Source: Gentiana macrophylla (lineage: Eukaryota; Streptophyta; Magnoliopsida; Gentianales; Gentianaceae). Taken from it: a stretch of DNA of 64,000 bases. Within the stretch, counting starts at the first letter, position 1, and each line of letters starts with the position of its first letter. Location of the stretch: the NCBI GenBank assembly GCA_026214975.1, contig CM047810.1:38743280-38807279 (forward strand), in the 5' to 3' direction. This document shows positions 48,344-59,219 of the stretch, in pieces. The notes below the pieces were generated by a model. The model did not search any database. It was not told where the DNA came from and was given only the letters and a program-made list of their open reading frames with translations. The translations under genes and the position numbers were made by a program.

Positions 48344-49586
48344 TGTTGAAATATATCTGCATGGATTTATCACTTCAATCATCAAATTACATTTAAAGAT
48401 AATTTGGATCATACCTGCTAAAGAAGCCCAATACAGGGAAGATGAATTTTATTGATAAAACTCTACTGGTTCATAGAACATCTCTTTAGTGAAGATACCT
48501 TGCAACCGACGTCTCGACCTCCTCTTTTCCCAGAAGCACGCTCTGGTGCGTTACTTTTACTTTTAATTAATGCCTTCTGATTTCTATGATGTAATTTCTT
48601 TTTGCTTTGTGTGAATCTTTCTTCAATAATGAGATTTAACCTCAGTGTACATTTCGATTTACAAGCTGAACAAATGAAGAACGATCCATTTGTTTTCTCG
48701 ATATGGACAATGATAGTGTGCTTCTTTTTCTTGCAATCTCAAAGTCAAATTTTATCGTCATCTTAGGTTGGTGTGTTGTTCCTATCTTCGTGATCGTTAT
48801 TTCCCACCCAGAATTTTGTTTTTTGGAATGTTATATGCATTGCTCAGGCGATTAAGCATTGCGTGTAAAGCTTCTTACAACGAAGGGGCAAGTTGCAACA
48901 TTAGAAATTCAAGAGTATGGCTGAAGATTTGAGCTCATGAATGAGCTGAACAAAGGGAGTTGATTATATAAGGGCTATACTCTTCTTTGCACATTTTTGC
49001 ACTCTGAAGAGTAATTGTAATCTCATTCTACGTTTTTCTTTTTATGGGAGTTAATTTTTTTATTTTTTTTAAGGGAGTTTTATTTATTTTTATTGTAAAG
49101 ATTCTGGGTGCAAAAGAAGTCCTAATCTTGAAGTTTGGTTTGTTTCCATACATGACTTGATTTCTTTCATGTCATTTTATGAATGGTCCACATGAGTGAG
49201 GGGATTGTATTGTGTTTTAGCATGTTTGATTTTAAGTATACTTTTATTACCAGCCTCTGTGTTCTATCATTCATCTTGTTTCGTTGACATTCTTGTAGTT
49301 GTTGTACCTTTGTGCTTAAATTATGCTCCCATGTCCAGGGACTATAGTGCCCCTTTCCATTCAATATTCTTTGTTGATTTATTCATGGTATTGAACCAAT
49401 GTATGTACCTTGTTGATATTCAAAGGAAGAAATGGTCTAAACGGTCTATTTTGGGGTTAATTTCGGACAAGCCTTGTTATTATAATTCATCGAGAGATAA
49501 TAGTATCATTGTAATCTACGAGGAGGTTTAACCGTGTCTGTGTTTGGCCGATCGTCGACGACCGCAAGTTTTGTTTACCACATGAA
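48344..49586. other. Maturase 3' flank
   Basis: Contains the presumed 3' UTR and AT-rich sequence. No further coding domain was recognised; ORFs at 49167-49531 look random. Confidence 0.45.
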
Positions 49587-49659
49587 ATGTTATCCTCTGA
49601 CTCTATACTTTTCTGTGCTCGAGAATTTTCTGAGAACTGCTGTACTAATTTGACTAACT

Positions 49660-50050
49660 TGTTTTGCAAGGAACCTTCTTGGATTGTTTGGGAACCTCCT
49701 GCTGAAGGATGGATCAAATTCAATGGATCAAATTCAAAGTTAACACAGATGCAAGCTGCATTGAATTTGATGAAAATGGCAAAAGGGATGATCGCCATTG
49801 GTGGTGTTTTCAGAGACAACAATGGCAGATGGATTAGAGGCTTCATGGGAGTTACGGGAAGAAACTCAAATTTTTAAGCCAAGCTTATGGCCATAAATGA
49901 GGCTATTTGAATAGCCAAAGATTACGGTGTTAATGCTCTTTGGGTTGAATCTGACTCCCTCTCTGCTGTTATGGCCATTGGTATTAAAAGTAGAGATGAA
50001 GATGGCAGAGCCCTTATTAATGGCATTGTGTCTATATCAAATAATATATA
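49660..50050 (+). pseudogene. RNase H-like (RVT_3) fragment
   Basis: EPSWIVWEPPAEGWIKFNGS is followed by AIGGVFRDNNGRWIRGFMGV, a stop at 49876, and then, in the same pattern, VNALWVESDSLSAVMAIGI. This is the RNase H-like domain of plant LINE ORF2 or its orphan relatives. The first catalytic Asp in the usual FNTDG context is replaced (FNGS). There are two or more stops, so it is decayed. Confidence 0.65.
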
Positions 50051-50339
50051 CTCCGTATTATAGTATTTTATTTTACACGTAATACATTTTTTATCGTGGT
50101 TGAGATGTTAAAAAATGAAATATGATAATATATGTCATTATATTGTAAAATTTGTCTCTTATTGACATTTATTAATTTATAGTTTTTTGCCGAGAAGGAC
50201 ATATTAATTAATTTATCCGGCTCCAAGTACAATAGAGATTAATTAGGACAAAACATGTGTAAAGTTACCGATATACCCCTTTTCCAATTCTTATATCTCC
50301 CTCATCCTGGTTCGATCAAATCTCAAACCACAAATTCAC

Positions 50340-50873
50340 ACCACAGCCGCCACTTCCCTCATCCAAACTCAGTCCATTGCCCACCGTGATTTGGCTGGAA
50401 ATTGGACTCGGTTGGACAGTGGGCGGAGCAGTGAAGCAGCAGCCGAATTTGATCAGATTTTTACAGTGGAAGGACGGATCAAATCGTTACAGTTCGAAGC
50501 CGGCTGAGAGTGGCGGCGGAGTTTAAGAAATTTATCGGAGATGAAGCAGCAGCCATATTTCTTCGTCGGAGATCTCTCCCTCTCTTTCTTTGTCCTCTGT
50601 CAACCTCGACTTCAATGGCTGCCGGATTTGGGGTGGAGGAGGAGTGGTGAACTTCTTCCCTCATCCAAACTCAGCCCATTGCCAATAAACTTCTTCCCTC
50701 ATCCAAACTCAGTCCATTGCCCGCCGCTGCTAATTCAACTCGGCCGGAAGTTGCAGATTTGCAGCAGTTTTTTTTTTTTTTTTTGAGAAACTTTAGGCAG
50801 ATTTGCAGCAGTTTTTTTTTTTTTTTTTTTTGTTAAGAAACTTTAGGAAGTTGCAGATTTGCAGATTTGCAGC

Positions 50874-50908
<35 letters not shown>

Positions 50909-50910
50909 AG
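50340..50910. repeat. Local duplications with poly-T runs
   Basis: CTTCCCTCATCCAAACTCAG occurs at about 50353, 50656 and 50695. A second block, TTTGCAGCAG plus a poly-T run plus GAAACTTTAGG, is repeated with T-runs at about 50769-50784, 50812-50831 and 50877-50907. No gene is supported. The region is a patchwork of short duplications. Confidence 0.75.
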
Positions 50911-50999
50911 AATTTGGGATTCACTACCTGAAACGGTAAATGTTACTATGTGCCGATCAATGTTACGGTATGATGTGGATGAATGATACTGCTTGTTTA

Positions 51000-51300
51000 G
51001 TCTGATCGTGTGCAAAGGTTACTTGATGACTCATGAATTTATGAATGTTCTTGCATCTGGATGAATGTTACTTGATGATTCATTAATGTTACTTGATGAT
51101 TCATGAATGTTATTGTATCTGGATGAATGTTAGTGTGAATATTCTTGATGATTCATGAATGTTCTTGCATCTGGATGAGTTCTTCGATGATTCATGAATA
51201 TTCTTGCATCTGGATGAATATTCTTGTGAATATTCTTGATGATTCAATGAATATTGTTGCATCTGGATGAATATTACTGTGAATGGGTATTTTTATCCAA
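51000..51300. repeat. AT-rich minisatellite
   Basis: Imperfect tandem copies of about 40-50 bp contain TGATGATTCATGAATGTTCT and TGCATCTGGATGAAT. About six units are visible. Confidence 0.75.
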
Positions 51301-51829
51301 AAGATTTGTTTTGTCTTTATAATCTTTTCAACATCACACACTCCATATATTAATTTTTTCATATATGGAGTATCTTTTCAACATCACACACTCTTCTGAT
51401 TCAATATAAATCAGAATGTGGTTGATATTGTGGGACTTAATTTCAGTCGGAATTAAAGTGTTTTATAGAGCAAACCGGTCAAAAAACATATTTCATACAA
51501 AAAAAATTTCAATATTCTACCGAAATTTGATTAAAATAAATAAGCGAAAAAAATTGAATTAAAATATATATATATATCTAAGACTTGTTGTGGGAAAAGA
51601 TAATATTTTATAATATTTTTTCGACCTAAAGCATTTTTTGGGCTGACGAATGACTTTTTTAAAAAAAAAAATTCCGGAACGTTAGAAGGGCCAATGACTT
51701 GCATTAAAAAAAAAAAAAGTAAGTAAAAACAAAACCACAAAATAATAAATAAATAAAAAACGATCTGGTGCGGCGGCTTTGAAGTCGGCACATATCCGAG
51801 GAAAGCGGCTGGAGTGTATTCGCGGAGAG
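51301..51829. other. Upstream region of CYP18-2
   Basis: AT-rich sequence with A/T homopolymers. It should include the CYP18-2 promoter and 5' UTR. No other gene was recognised. Confidence 0.4.
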
Positions 51830-53612
51830 ATGTGGGGAAGTACAGAAGGAGGAGCACCGGAGGTGACTTTGGAAACCTCCATGGGCTCCATTACTTTTGA
51901 GGTACTCTTTTTTCCTGTTACTGTCTTGATTTTCGTTAATACTAGTTTCTTGTAAATCGCTACCACTATTATCTCTTCTCTTTTTATTTTAAGATGTACT
52001 ACAAGCACGCCCCGAGGACCTGCCGGAACTTCATTGAGCTGGCTCGCCGGGGATATTACGACAATGTCAAGTTTCACAGAATCATCAAGGTACTAGGGAC
52101 TTTTATTTTCTCAGAAATTCCTTGTAAATGATTTATTTTTTTTCCATGTGAAGTATGCATAATTTCTATTGAATGGGTAATTGATTTTTTTTTTCCCTTC
52201 CTATTTTTGTGAAGAATTTCATCGTTCAAGGTGGGGATCCTACTGGCACTGGTCGTGGCGGAGAATCCATATACGGGTATGTGCTATTTAAGAAAAAAAG
52301 ATTCAATTTATTAAAGGAATTCGTAGTAGTCTATTGTTCATTTCAAAATCTTAGTTTTTTTTAGAATATTAGCATGAACTTAAGGATACAAAAGATCTTT
52401 TTTTGAAATTCTTCTGCGTTTTGCACGGAATTTGTGTTGCTTCTTGAATATTATGTTCTTCTTGTAAGAAACTAAGTTCCAGCAATGATTCAGGATTGTG
52501 TACTTTGGCTTTGAATGTGTGTTGAGGAGCACTTCCGTTATTAGCCTCTTATATTCTCTTAGAAAAAGGAGTTTAATAGATTGTTTGGTCCTCAATTTTG
52601 CTTGTTGAGAAATGCTTTGGGTTTTGAATGACTATGGCTTTTTACTTATCGTTACAGTCCGAAATTTGAAGACGAGATTACCCCACAACTAAAGCATACA
52701 GGAGCTGGTATTATATCAATGGCAAATGCTGGCCCAAACACGAATGGCAGTCAATTTTTTATTACCTTGGCTCCTGCACAGTCACTTGATGGTATGTTTA
52801 TTCCTCTTTATCTTTCCCATCATGTTTTGAGATATAGTGTCTCAGGTTTCGATTTTATTGGAGGAAAAACAATTGGAATGTATGACTTAGTTTGTGAGAA
52901 GTGTTCAAACAATTGGAAAGATACAAAAAAGGAGATCATTACAAAACAACGTTTGTACAGCTACTCGATTTAGGGGTTCCTTTTTTCCCAAAAGCATCTG
53001 CTTTCTTGTCTATTTATAGCATTGAAGCATACTGATTGGTGCCCTACGGGTTCCATCTCATCACATACCTTCATTACATATAGGAAGGTGTTCTTATTTG
53101 CACTCTCATTTCAGCAACTTTTATTTTGTCTATGTGTTGCCACTTAAAATTAATTACATCTCGATTTGGAAAGCTTTTCTTGGTGGTGCCAGATGCTATA
53201 TTGTTATCCCATCCATTGTTGCAGTTGGCAGTTACATGGATGGTAATCCATTTTTTTTTCCTTAGTGGTGACATTCTCTTTGTTGGATTGTACAGGGAAG
53301 CATACCATATTTGGAAGAGTATGCCGAGGAATGGAAATCGTCAAGAGGCTTGGCAGTGTTCAAACTGATAACACTGATAGGTTTGTCAATATTTTATTAT
53401 TTCTTAACCATTTGGTTACCAGATGTTGTCTGAGCGACACGTGTTCTTGTTATCATCATGTACACTTGTTTTTTTCCTAGAAGATGTTGTACATAGCTAT
53501 CAGCGATCCTATGTAACGTGCTTTCACATTTGCTGGCCTTTTGACTTAAAAGTATGTTAACTGCAGACCAGTCCATGACGTGAAGATACTACGTGCAACT
53601 GTGAAAGACTGA
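51830..53612 (+). CDS. CYP18-2: Peptidyl-prolyl isomerase CYP18-2 (PPIL1 orthologue)
   Basis: A cyclophilin that catalyses proline cis-trans isomerisation. Its animal orthologue PPIL1 is a spliceosome component that binds SKIP. Six exons fit GT/AG rules: 51830-51901, 51994-52089, 52215-52276, 52658-52791, 53296-53380 and 53567-53612. They total 495 nt, or 164 residues, the family length. Catalytic and signature segments are present: [19 protein letters not shown] (active-site Arg and Phe), [39 protein letters not shown] and [12 protein letters not shown]. The N-terminus ends exon 1 with [14 protein letters not shown]. There is no signal peptide, consistent with a nuclear/cytosolic protein. 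No defect is visible. Confidence 0.95.
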
Positions 53613-54051
53613 TCTTGTTTCCATGATGGAGCTACTGTATTTTATCACATTAGGCATCAAGTCTTTGTCTTTAGAAATTGTTGGCTTGCCCTTGAATTTG
53701 TGCCTCAGTATTAAACTAGAGGGCGGATGTGTTACCGGTCGGTCTGCCTTTTGTTATCCTTGCTTCTTTTTTTTCCTTTCTTCTTTATATTGCCTCTGTA
53801 GTGATTATGAACATGTTCATTGGTGATAGTATATTATTTACTTGGTTTTTGTGTTCATTTTTGCAGTTCTTGAAACTTGCTTCAGTTTGTTTAACTCTCA
53901 GAGCATTTCCCGACGTATCGTATTGTTTTGTTGCAAACATTTTTTCATATGACCATATTCAATGATGAAAAAACACATTTAACTCATCTAACAATACATT
54001 AAAAGTGCAGGTGGTGCAAAATTAAAGAATGTTGATGATAATGAGATAACC
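53613..54051. other. CYP18-2 3' flank
   Basis: T-rich sequence holding the presumed 3' UTR. Short plus-strand ORFs at 53623-53965 are hydrophobic by composition only. Confidence 0.45.
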
Positions 54052-54753
54052 CTATTCCATGAAATCAGGGGTTGTAGCATACCACCCTAACCTCTCCAGT
54101 ATCTTTTGTAGCCTTTCTTCCTGTCCTTTGGAATCCCCAAAAGCTGTGGTGAATGGGTAAATGTAGGTCACTTTTTTAGCCATTGTTCTATACAAAACAG
54201 TATCTTCCTTCACCAAGAATTCCATCACGTCTCGCCCAAATCCTCCTCCATCAACCTCAACTTGCAAGTATTTCCCATTCGAGTGTCATCCATCGCTTCA
54301 ATCTTCACGTTCTTACTGTCGCTACAATGGCGTTCTCTAAATCCTTAACTGGGTCTTGCATTAATGAATTCTGAGGTATTATCCATGGGAATGAAAACGA
54401 CGATGATTTTGGATTCGTGGACAAACAAGCTGGATTTATTGAAGGACAAGGCCTTATCTTACCATTTTCAAGCCCGTTGGCAGATTCTTTGATTTAGAAA
54501 AGGGTGTAGTTGCCGGGGAATCAATACCAGGCGGCGACCGAGGGAAAATAGAAGGGATTGCCGATGCCGGAGACGGGGATAGAGCAATCAGGCCAACGGC
54601 GACTCCGAAAGAGAGTGCATTGGACAATAGAGATGATTTTGCTATGTCGTTGAAGCTTGTGATTTTGTGAAAAGGTGGAGGGGTAGATGATGATTTATTT
54701 GGTAGAGATAATGGAAGATGGACACCATTCAAGACTTTGAAGTTGAGTGTCAT
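54052..54753 (-). pseudogene. DUF1499-like thylakoid protein pseudogene
   Basis: The minus-strand N-terminus (54753-54454) looks like a bipartite chloroplast/thylakoid-lumen targeting sequence with LSPSPASAIPS at the cleavage region. A +1 shift then reads RPCPSINPACLSTNPKSSSF and FPWIIPQNSLMQDPVKDLEN. Another shift leads to LQVEVDGGGFGRDVMEFLV and KKVTYIYPFTTAFGDSKGQE, ending ATTPDFME. The CPSINPxCxST motif suggests the DUF1499 family. At least two frameshifts occur over about 700 bp and no introns are apparent. This suggests a processed or recently broken copy. Confidence 0.7.
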
Positions 54754-55307
54754 GCTTGTGGTTATTGTGCTTCTTTGCCTAGCGGAAGGTCATGCTTGTG
54801 GTTATCAGTCCATTATCCTTCCGCAGATGTCAATTTGAAGCCTTTGCATTTTTTTTAAAAATTTTAAATGCCAATATGTTTGGTGTAGGATCCGTAGGCG
54901 TAGGCACGAGAGATTTTATGGTGCAACGGTTGTAGCAAGATTGTATTAAATGACATGCATTAAAGCATTTCATTTTTTGGATATTTGTTTATAAGGACTG
55001 ATTTGAAAACTTAATTGCGACTTGGGGACACCAAAAAGATAATCGTTTATAAGACACATTTGTTCTAACTTTCCCAAATTACCCTTTAATCAATTTTGTC
55101 TTTTTGTCGTCCTCCAGGTAGGTCGGATTAGGTTCTTCCCTAACTTCCAATTCGTCCCAGTCTAAGCTTTTATCTCTTGAGTGTAACTCCAGCCTGCTAG
55201 CTCGGTAGCTCTTGTTATTAGCTGGAATTGGATTGTCGTGGTTTAGAATTGTGTATGAAAGTGCGGTTGGTCGTGGAAGCTTCTAGGTCGACGGAGCTGT
55301 TGTGGTT
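54754..55307. other. Intergenic
   Basis: A short direct repeat, TCATGCTTGTGGTTAT, occurs at about 54750 and 54790. Nothing else was recognised. Confidence 0.4.
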
Positions 55308-55466
55308 ATGGAAGCTCGCCGACGACGGAAAACGAAATTCCTGATGGAGAGAACAAGGTGTAGGAAGCGATTGGCTCTTGAGGTGTACGGTTTAACTACT
55401 TCAGTAACCAGAATCAACATGGAGAAAATGGTTGCGACTACTACTAAGGTAAAGCACAGTTCTTGA
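55308..55466 (+). other. Small basic ORF, possible exon
   Basis: A 52-codon ORF, MEARRRRKTKFLMERTRCRK-like, rich in Arg/Lys. It is followed after its TTTAAG-type codons by AAGGTAAAG, which could be a splice donor at about 55449. It is not recognised as any family and could be chance. Confidence 0.15.
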
Positions 55467-55469
55467 TGA

Positions 55470-56108
55470 ACTAAAGTGGATAGAATGATTCAGCGAAACC
55501 CATCTGGAGTCGAGCAACTGTTTTATTTTTTGCAAATGGATCATAGTTATTTTTATTCATCAGTAATTTAAGCATAAAGTTGTGAACTTTCCAGCAGCCT
55601 TTTTTTTTTAAATTTTTGCAAATGGATCATGGCTATTTTTATTCTGAATTGGAAAATTAAGCATAAAGGTGTGAACTTTACAGTTAAAAGTACTACTAAG
55701 GATTGTTATACAAAAATGAAGATGTGAATTCATACACAGCATACTTCGAAATCATTATGGAGTTGCAAGGCTTGGCTGAGGTGGTGGAAAAGTTTGATAT
55801 GATCACATAAATAGCACTTGGAGAAGAAAAAAAGAGTGGTATATGGTGTATATTAGAATATTCTTAGTAGACTAAGTACTTGCTCTGTTCTTCTTCTTCA
55901 TGCCACCTTCACATGTGAAAACCCCATTTTTGTAACCTTTGTGAACACTCTTGCTTATGCATATGAGTGGGAGAAGATAGATATTGTAGACATGGAAGTT
56001 TTTGACTATAGTTCCTTTTGTTTTATGTTCAACTACTTATGGGGAAAGGGGAAAAATCGGAGTTGGGATCCCCTGCCATGCCCGCGTCTGATGTGATGCT
56101 GCTGTGAG
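55470..56108. other. Intergenic
   Basis: AT-rich. A duplicated segment, TTTTTTGCAAATGGATCAT, occurs at about 55527 and 55611. No gene is supported. Confidence 0.4.
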
Positions 56109-56211
56109 CCCGAAACGACGTCGTTTCGGGCAAAAAACGGCGCCGCATTGATGTTTTTTTTTTTTTTTTGGATCGGAACCAAACGGCGTCGTTTGTATGC
56201 AAACGACGCCG
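56109..56211. repeat. Perfect palindrome plus GC-rich hairpin
   Basis: 56109-56130 is a 22-bp perfect palindrome centred on GACGTC (half-site CCCGAAACGAC). At 56184-56211 a 12-bp stem, CGGCGTCGTTTG/CAAACGACGCCG, encloses the 4-nt loop TATG. An intervening T-run is at about 56154-56169. All share the AACGACG/CGTCGTT core. Confidence 0.9.
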
Positions 56212-56419
56212 CCGTTTGCGCCACAAAGACGCGTGTTGTGCCCCTTTTACAGCAGATGAACCGTGTCCGAAAAATTGAACTAATGAACCTTTGCTACTTC
56301 AGTGGCTGATATGAACTAATTGTTTGTAGCTGTCACTAACAAGGAAGATAGGCAGGATTCGAGCCGTGGTTTAGACTTAGAACCTGACTCATGGAATTCA
56401 TTTTCGGCTCTCCTCTCTT

Positions 56420-56880
56420 CCACTAACAGAAAGGGAGTACAATCTTCGCGGATACAAAGGTCAATCATCTGACTCAATAAATGTCTTTTCTGTCATTCTC
56501 AGACATATATTATGTTGTGGAAGATTCATTGACTGGTTTCTTTTGGTCTTTTTTCTATAATTTAGGTGACCTGAGTCCTGCTCAAACATTAGAATTGATG
56601 TCATCAAAGAATTATGTTCTGATTGATATTAGATCTGAGAAAGACAAGGACAAAGCTGGATTCCTCGTCTTCCTACTAGCGCTAAAAATCAAATCATTTC
56701 GATTCCTTAAGCATAATAATGTTTCATTGTTCATTCCAGAAAACGTTCTTGTTGGTGTGAATGTTCATTATTTCTTGGTTCGTGTTTGAGTTGGAAGAAT
56801 TACCAAACAAAGTGAGAAGTATTGTGAAAAATGCAAAGAAAGTGGAAAATTTGAACTTGTGGCTTTGAAGATTTCTTTTC
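56420..56880 (+). pseudogene. CAS: CAS (chloroplast calcium-sensing receptor) fragment
   Basis: CAS is a thylakoid protein with a stromal rhodanese-like domain. Three exon remnants are visible. One ends LRGYKG at about 56459, with donor GGTCAA. The next starts after TTTAG at 56565 and reads GDLSPAQTLELMSSKNYVLI then DIRSEKDKDKAG. A one-base shift follows, then IPRLPTSAKNQIISIP. After about 80 bp come LEELPNKVRSIVKNAKKVE and, shifted, ELVALKIS. The retained introns show it is a genomic, not processed, copy. Frameshifts and missing ends make it non-functional. Confidence 0.75.
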
Positions 56881-57343
56881 ATTCTTTAGAAGATGGATGT
56901 AATGATTGGCCTGGATCATATTAGACATGGTTTCTTGATTAAAAGGTTACCCATTCAGCGGGAAAAAAAATGTAACGGTGCAGTGACATTAATTTGATGG
57001 TTGGTTTGTGTATGATTTGAAATAAAATTGATGCGGCGACATTGATGTCAACGCATTTTACAATTGTAGAGAATTGATGTAGTCACGTTGATGTCACTGC
57101 ATATACAAATTGATACACAAATTTGGTAACTTTGTAAAATAAGTGGTGTCGTTCACATTAGGGGTTTAATCGAGCCGATCCGAGTCGATACCCCCCAAGG
57201 GCTCGACTCAACTAAAAAAGTTTGGGCTCGATCGAGCCATAAAAAGGCAAGATTGAACTCGACTCGATAAGTACTCGATATAACTCGTTTCGGCTCGTAA
57301 ACTCGATTATTTACTTAGAATTCAATTATTCCAATATACGGAG
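56881..57343. other. Intergenic
   Basis: Two imperfect copies of a TTGATGTCA/C-CGCAT block occur at about 57030-57105, along with a GAGCCGATCCGAGTCGA-rich stretch at 57170-57300. No gene is recognised. Confidence 0.35.
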
Positions 57344-57422
57344 ACCCACGCTCTTTTTCTAGCACCCGGTTTTTCCCACATAGGGTTTTCTGGACGAGGG
57401 TTTTAAGGAGGTGATAGAAGTA
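57344..57422 (+). mobile_element. LINE 3' UTR fragment
   Basis: TCTAGCACCCGGTTTTTCCC, GGGTTTTCTGGACGAGGGTT and AAGGAGGTGATAGAAGTAC align block by block with the LINE 3' UTR at about 5928-6000. It is a 5'-truncated LINE end immediately before the minisatellite. Confidence 0.6.
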
Positions 57423-57459
57423 CATTGAAGGCATCTCCGGGAGGGCCCAAAAACCTTGT

Positions 57460-59215
57460 ATCTTTGCATCGCGGTGTCACTTCATCGTCGTGTCTCTGCA
57501 TCGCGGTGTCTCTGCATCGGAGGTGGTCACAACATCGTGGTGTCTCTACATCGGGGGTGGCCACTGCATCATGGTGGTCAATGGATCTGGGGTGGTCAAT
57601 GCATCGCGGTGTCACTTCATCGACGCATCTCTGCATCGCGGCGTCTCTGTATCGGGGGTGGTCACTGCATCGTGGTGTCTCTGCATTGGGGGTGGACACT
57701 GCATCGCGGTGTCTCTGCATCGAGTCTGGCCACTGCATCGCGGTGGTCAATAGATTGAGGGTGGTCAATGCATCGTGATGGTCATCGCATTGGAGGTGTC
57801 TCATCGTCGCGCGTCTACGGATCGGGGTGGTCATCGCATCGTGGTGTCTCTGCATCGGGGGTGGTCACTACATTACGGTGTCTCTGCATCGGGGTGGTCA
57901 CTGCTTTGCGGTGTCTCTGCACCGCGGTGTCTCTGCACCGCAGTGTCTCTGCATCGGGATGGCCACTGCATCGGGGTGTCTCTGCATCAGGGGTGGCCAC
58001 TGCATCGCGGTGGTCAATGGATCTGGGTTGGTCAATGCATCGTGGTGTCACTTCATCGAGGCGTCTCTGCATCGCAGCGTCTCTGCATCAGGGGTGTCAC
58101 CGCGATCGCGGTGTTAAATGCATCGGGGTATTCAATGGACTGGGGTGGTCAATGCATCGCGGTGTCACTTCATCGAGGTGTCTCTCGCATCGAGGTGGTC
58201 ACTACATCGCGGTGTCTTTGCAATGCGGTGTCACTTCATCGCGGTGTCTCTGCATCACGGTGTCACTGCATCGCGGTGTCTCTGCATCGCGGTGTCACTT
58301 CATCTTGGTCTGCATAACGGTGTCTCTGCATCGTGGTGTCTCTGCATCGCGGTGTCTCTTCATCGCGGCGTCTCTGCATCGTGGTGTCTCTGCATCGGGG
58401 GTGGTCACTGCATCGGGGTGGCACTGTATCGCGGTGGTCAATAGATTGAGGGTGGTTAATGCATCGCGGTGGTCACTGCATTGGAGGTGTCTCTGCATCA
58501 CGGCGTCTCTGTATCGAGGCGTCTCTGTATCGAGAGGGTCACTGCATCGTGGTGTCTCTGCATCTGTGGTGGTCACTGAATCGCAGTGTCTCTGCATCGG
58601 GGTGGTCACTGCATCGCGGTGTGTCTCTGCATCGGGGTGGTTACTGCATCGCGGTTTCTCTGCATCGGGGGTGGTCACTGCATCACGGTGTCTCTACATC
58701 GGGGGTGGTCACTGCATCACGGTGTCTCTGCATTGGGGTGGCCACTGTATCGCGGTGGTCAATAGATTGAGGGTGGGCAATGCATCGCGGTGGTCAATAG
58801 ATTGAGGGTGGGCAATGCATCGCGGTGGTCAATGCATCGCGATGGTCACTGCATTGAATGTGTCTCTGCATCGCGATGCTCCTATATCGGGGGTGGTCAC
58901 TGCATCGTGGTGTCTCTGCATCGGGGGTGGTAATTGCATCGCGGTAGTCAATCCATCAGGGTGGTCACTGCATCGGGATGATCACTGCATCACGGTGGTC
59001 GATGCATCGTGGTGTCACTGCATCGTGGTTGTTAGAGCATCACGGTGTCACTTCATCGCGGTGGTCACTTCATCGTGGTGGTCAATGCATCGCGGTTGTT
59101 AGTGCATCACGGTGGTCACTGCATCGCGGTGTTCAATGATCGCGGTGGTAAATCGTCGGGATGGTCATTGCATCATTTGTGTTACATCGTCGGGGTGGTC
59201 GATATATCATGGTGG
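57460..59215. repeat. 1.75-kb GC-rich minisatellite
   Basis: About 100 tandem units of 16-18 bp in two interspersed forms: CTGCATCGCGGTGTCT (16 bp) and CTGCATCGGGGGTGGTCA (18 bp). There are variants ACTTCATCG and CAATGCATCG. It is dense in CpG within AT-rich DNA. The long open frames through it (for example 57768-58805) follow from the repeat lacking stop codons and are not evidence of a gene. Confidence 0.95.
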
Positions 59216-59219
59216 TCAA

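Noticed and set aside
49196..49531. 111-codon hydrophobic ORF downstream of the maturase gene
   Set aside because: Composition-driven (T-rich DNA), with no family resemblance and no conserved context.
57768..58805. 345-codon ORF (and several shorter ones) on the plus strand
   Set aside because: It lies wholly within the 16/18-bp minisatellite. The repeat unit lacks stop codons in several frames, so long ORFs arise automatically.
57460..59215. Centromeric or telomeric satellite
   Set aside because: The unit is 16-18 bp and GC-rich, the array is under 2 kb and flanked by genes. No telomere repeat is present.
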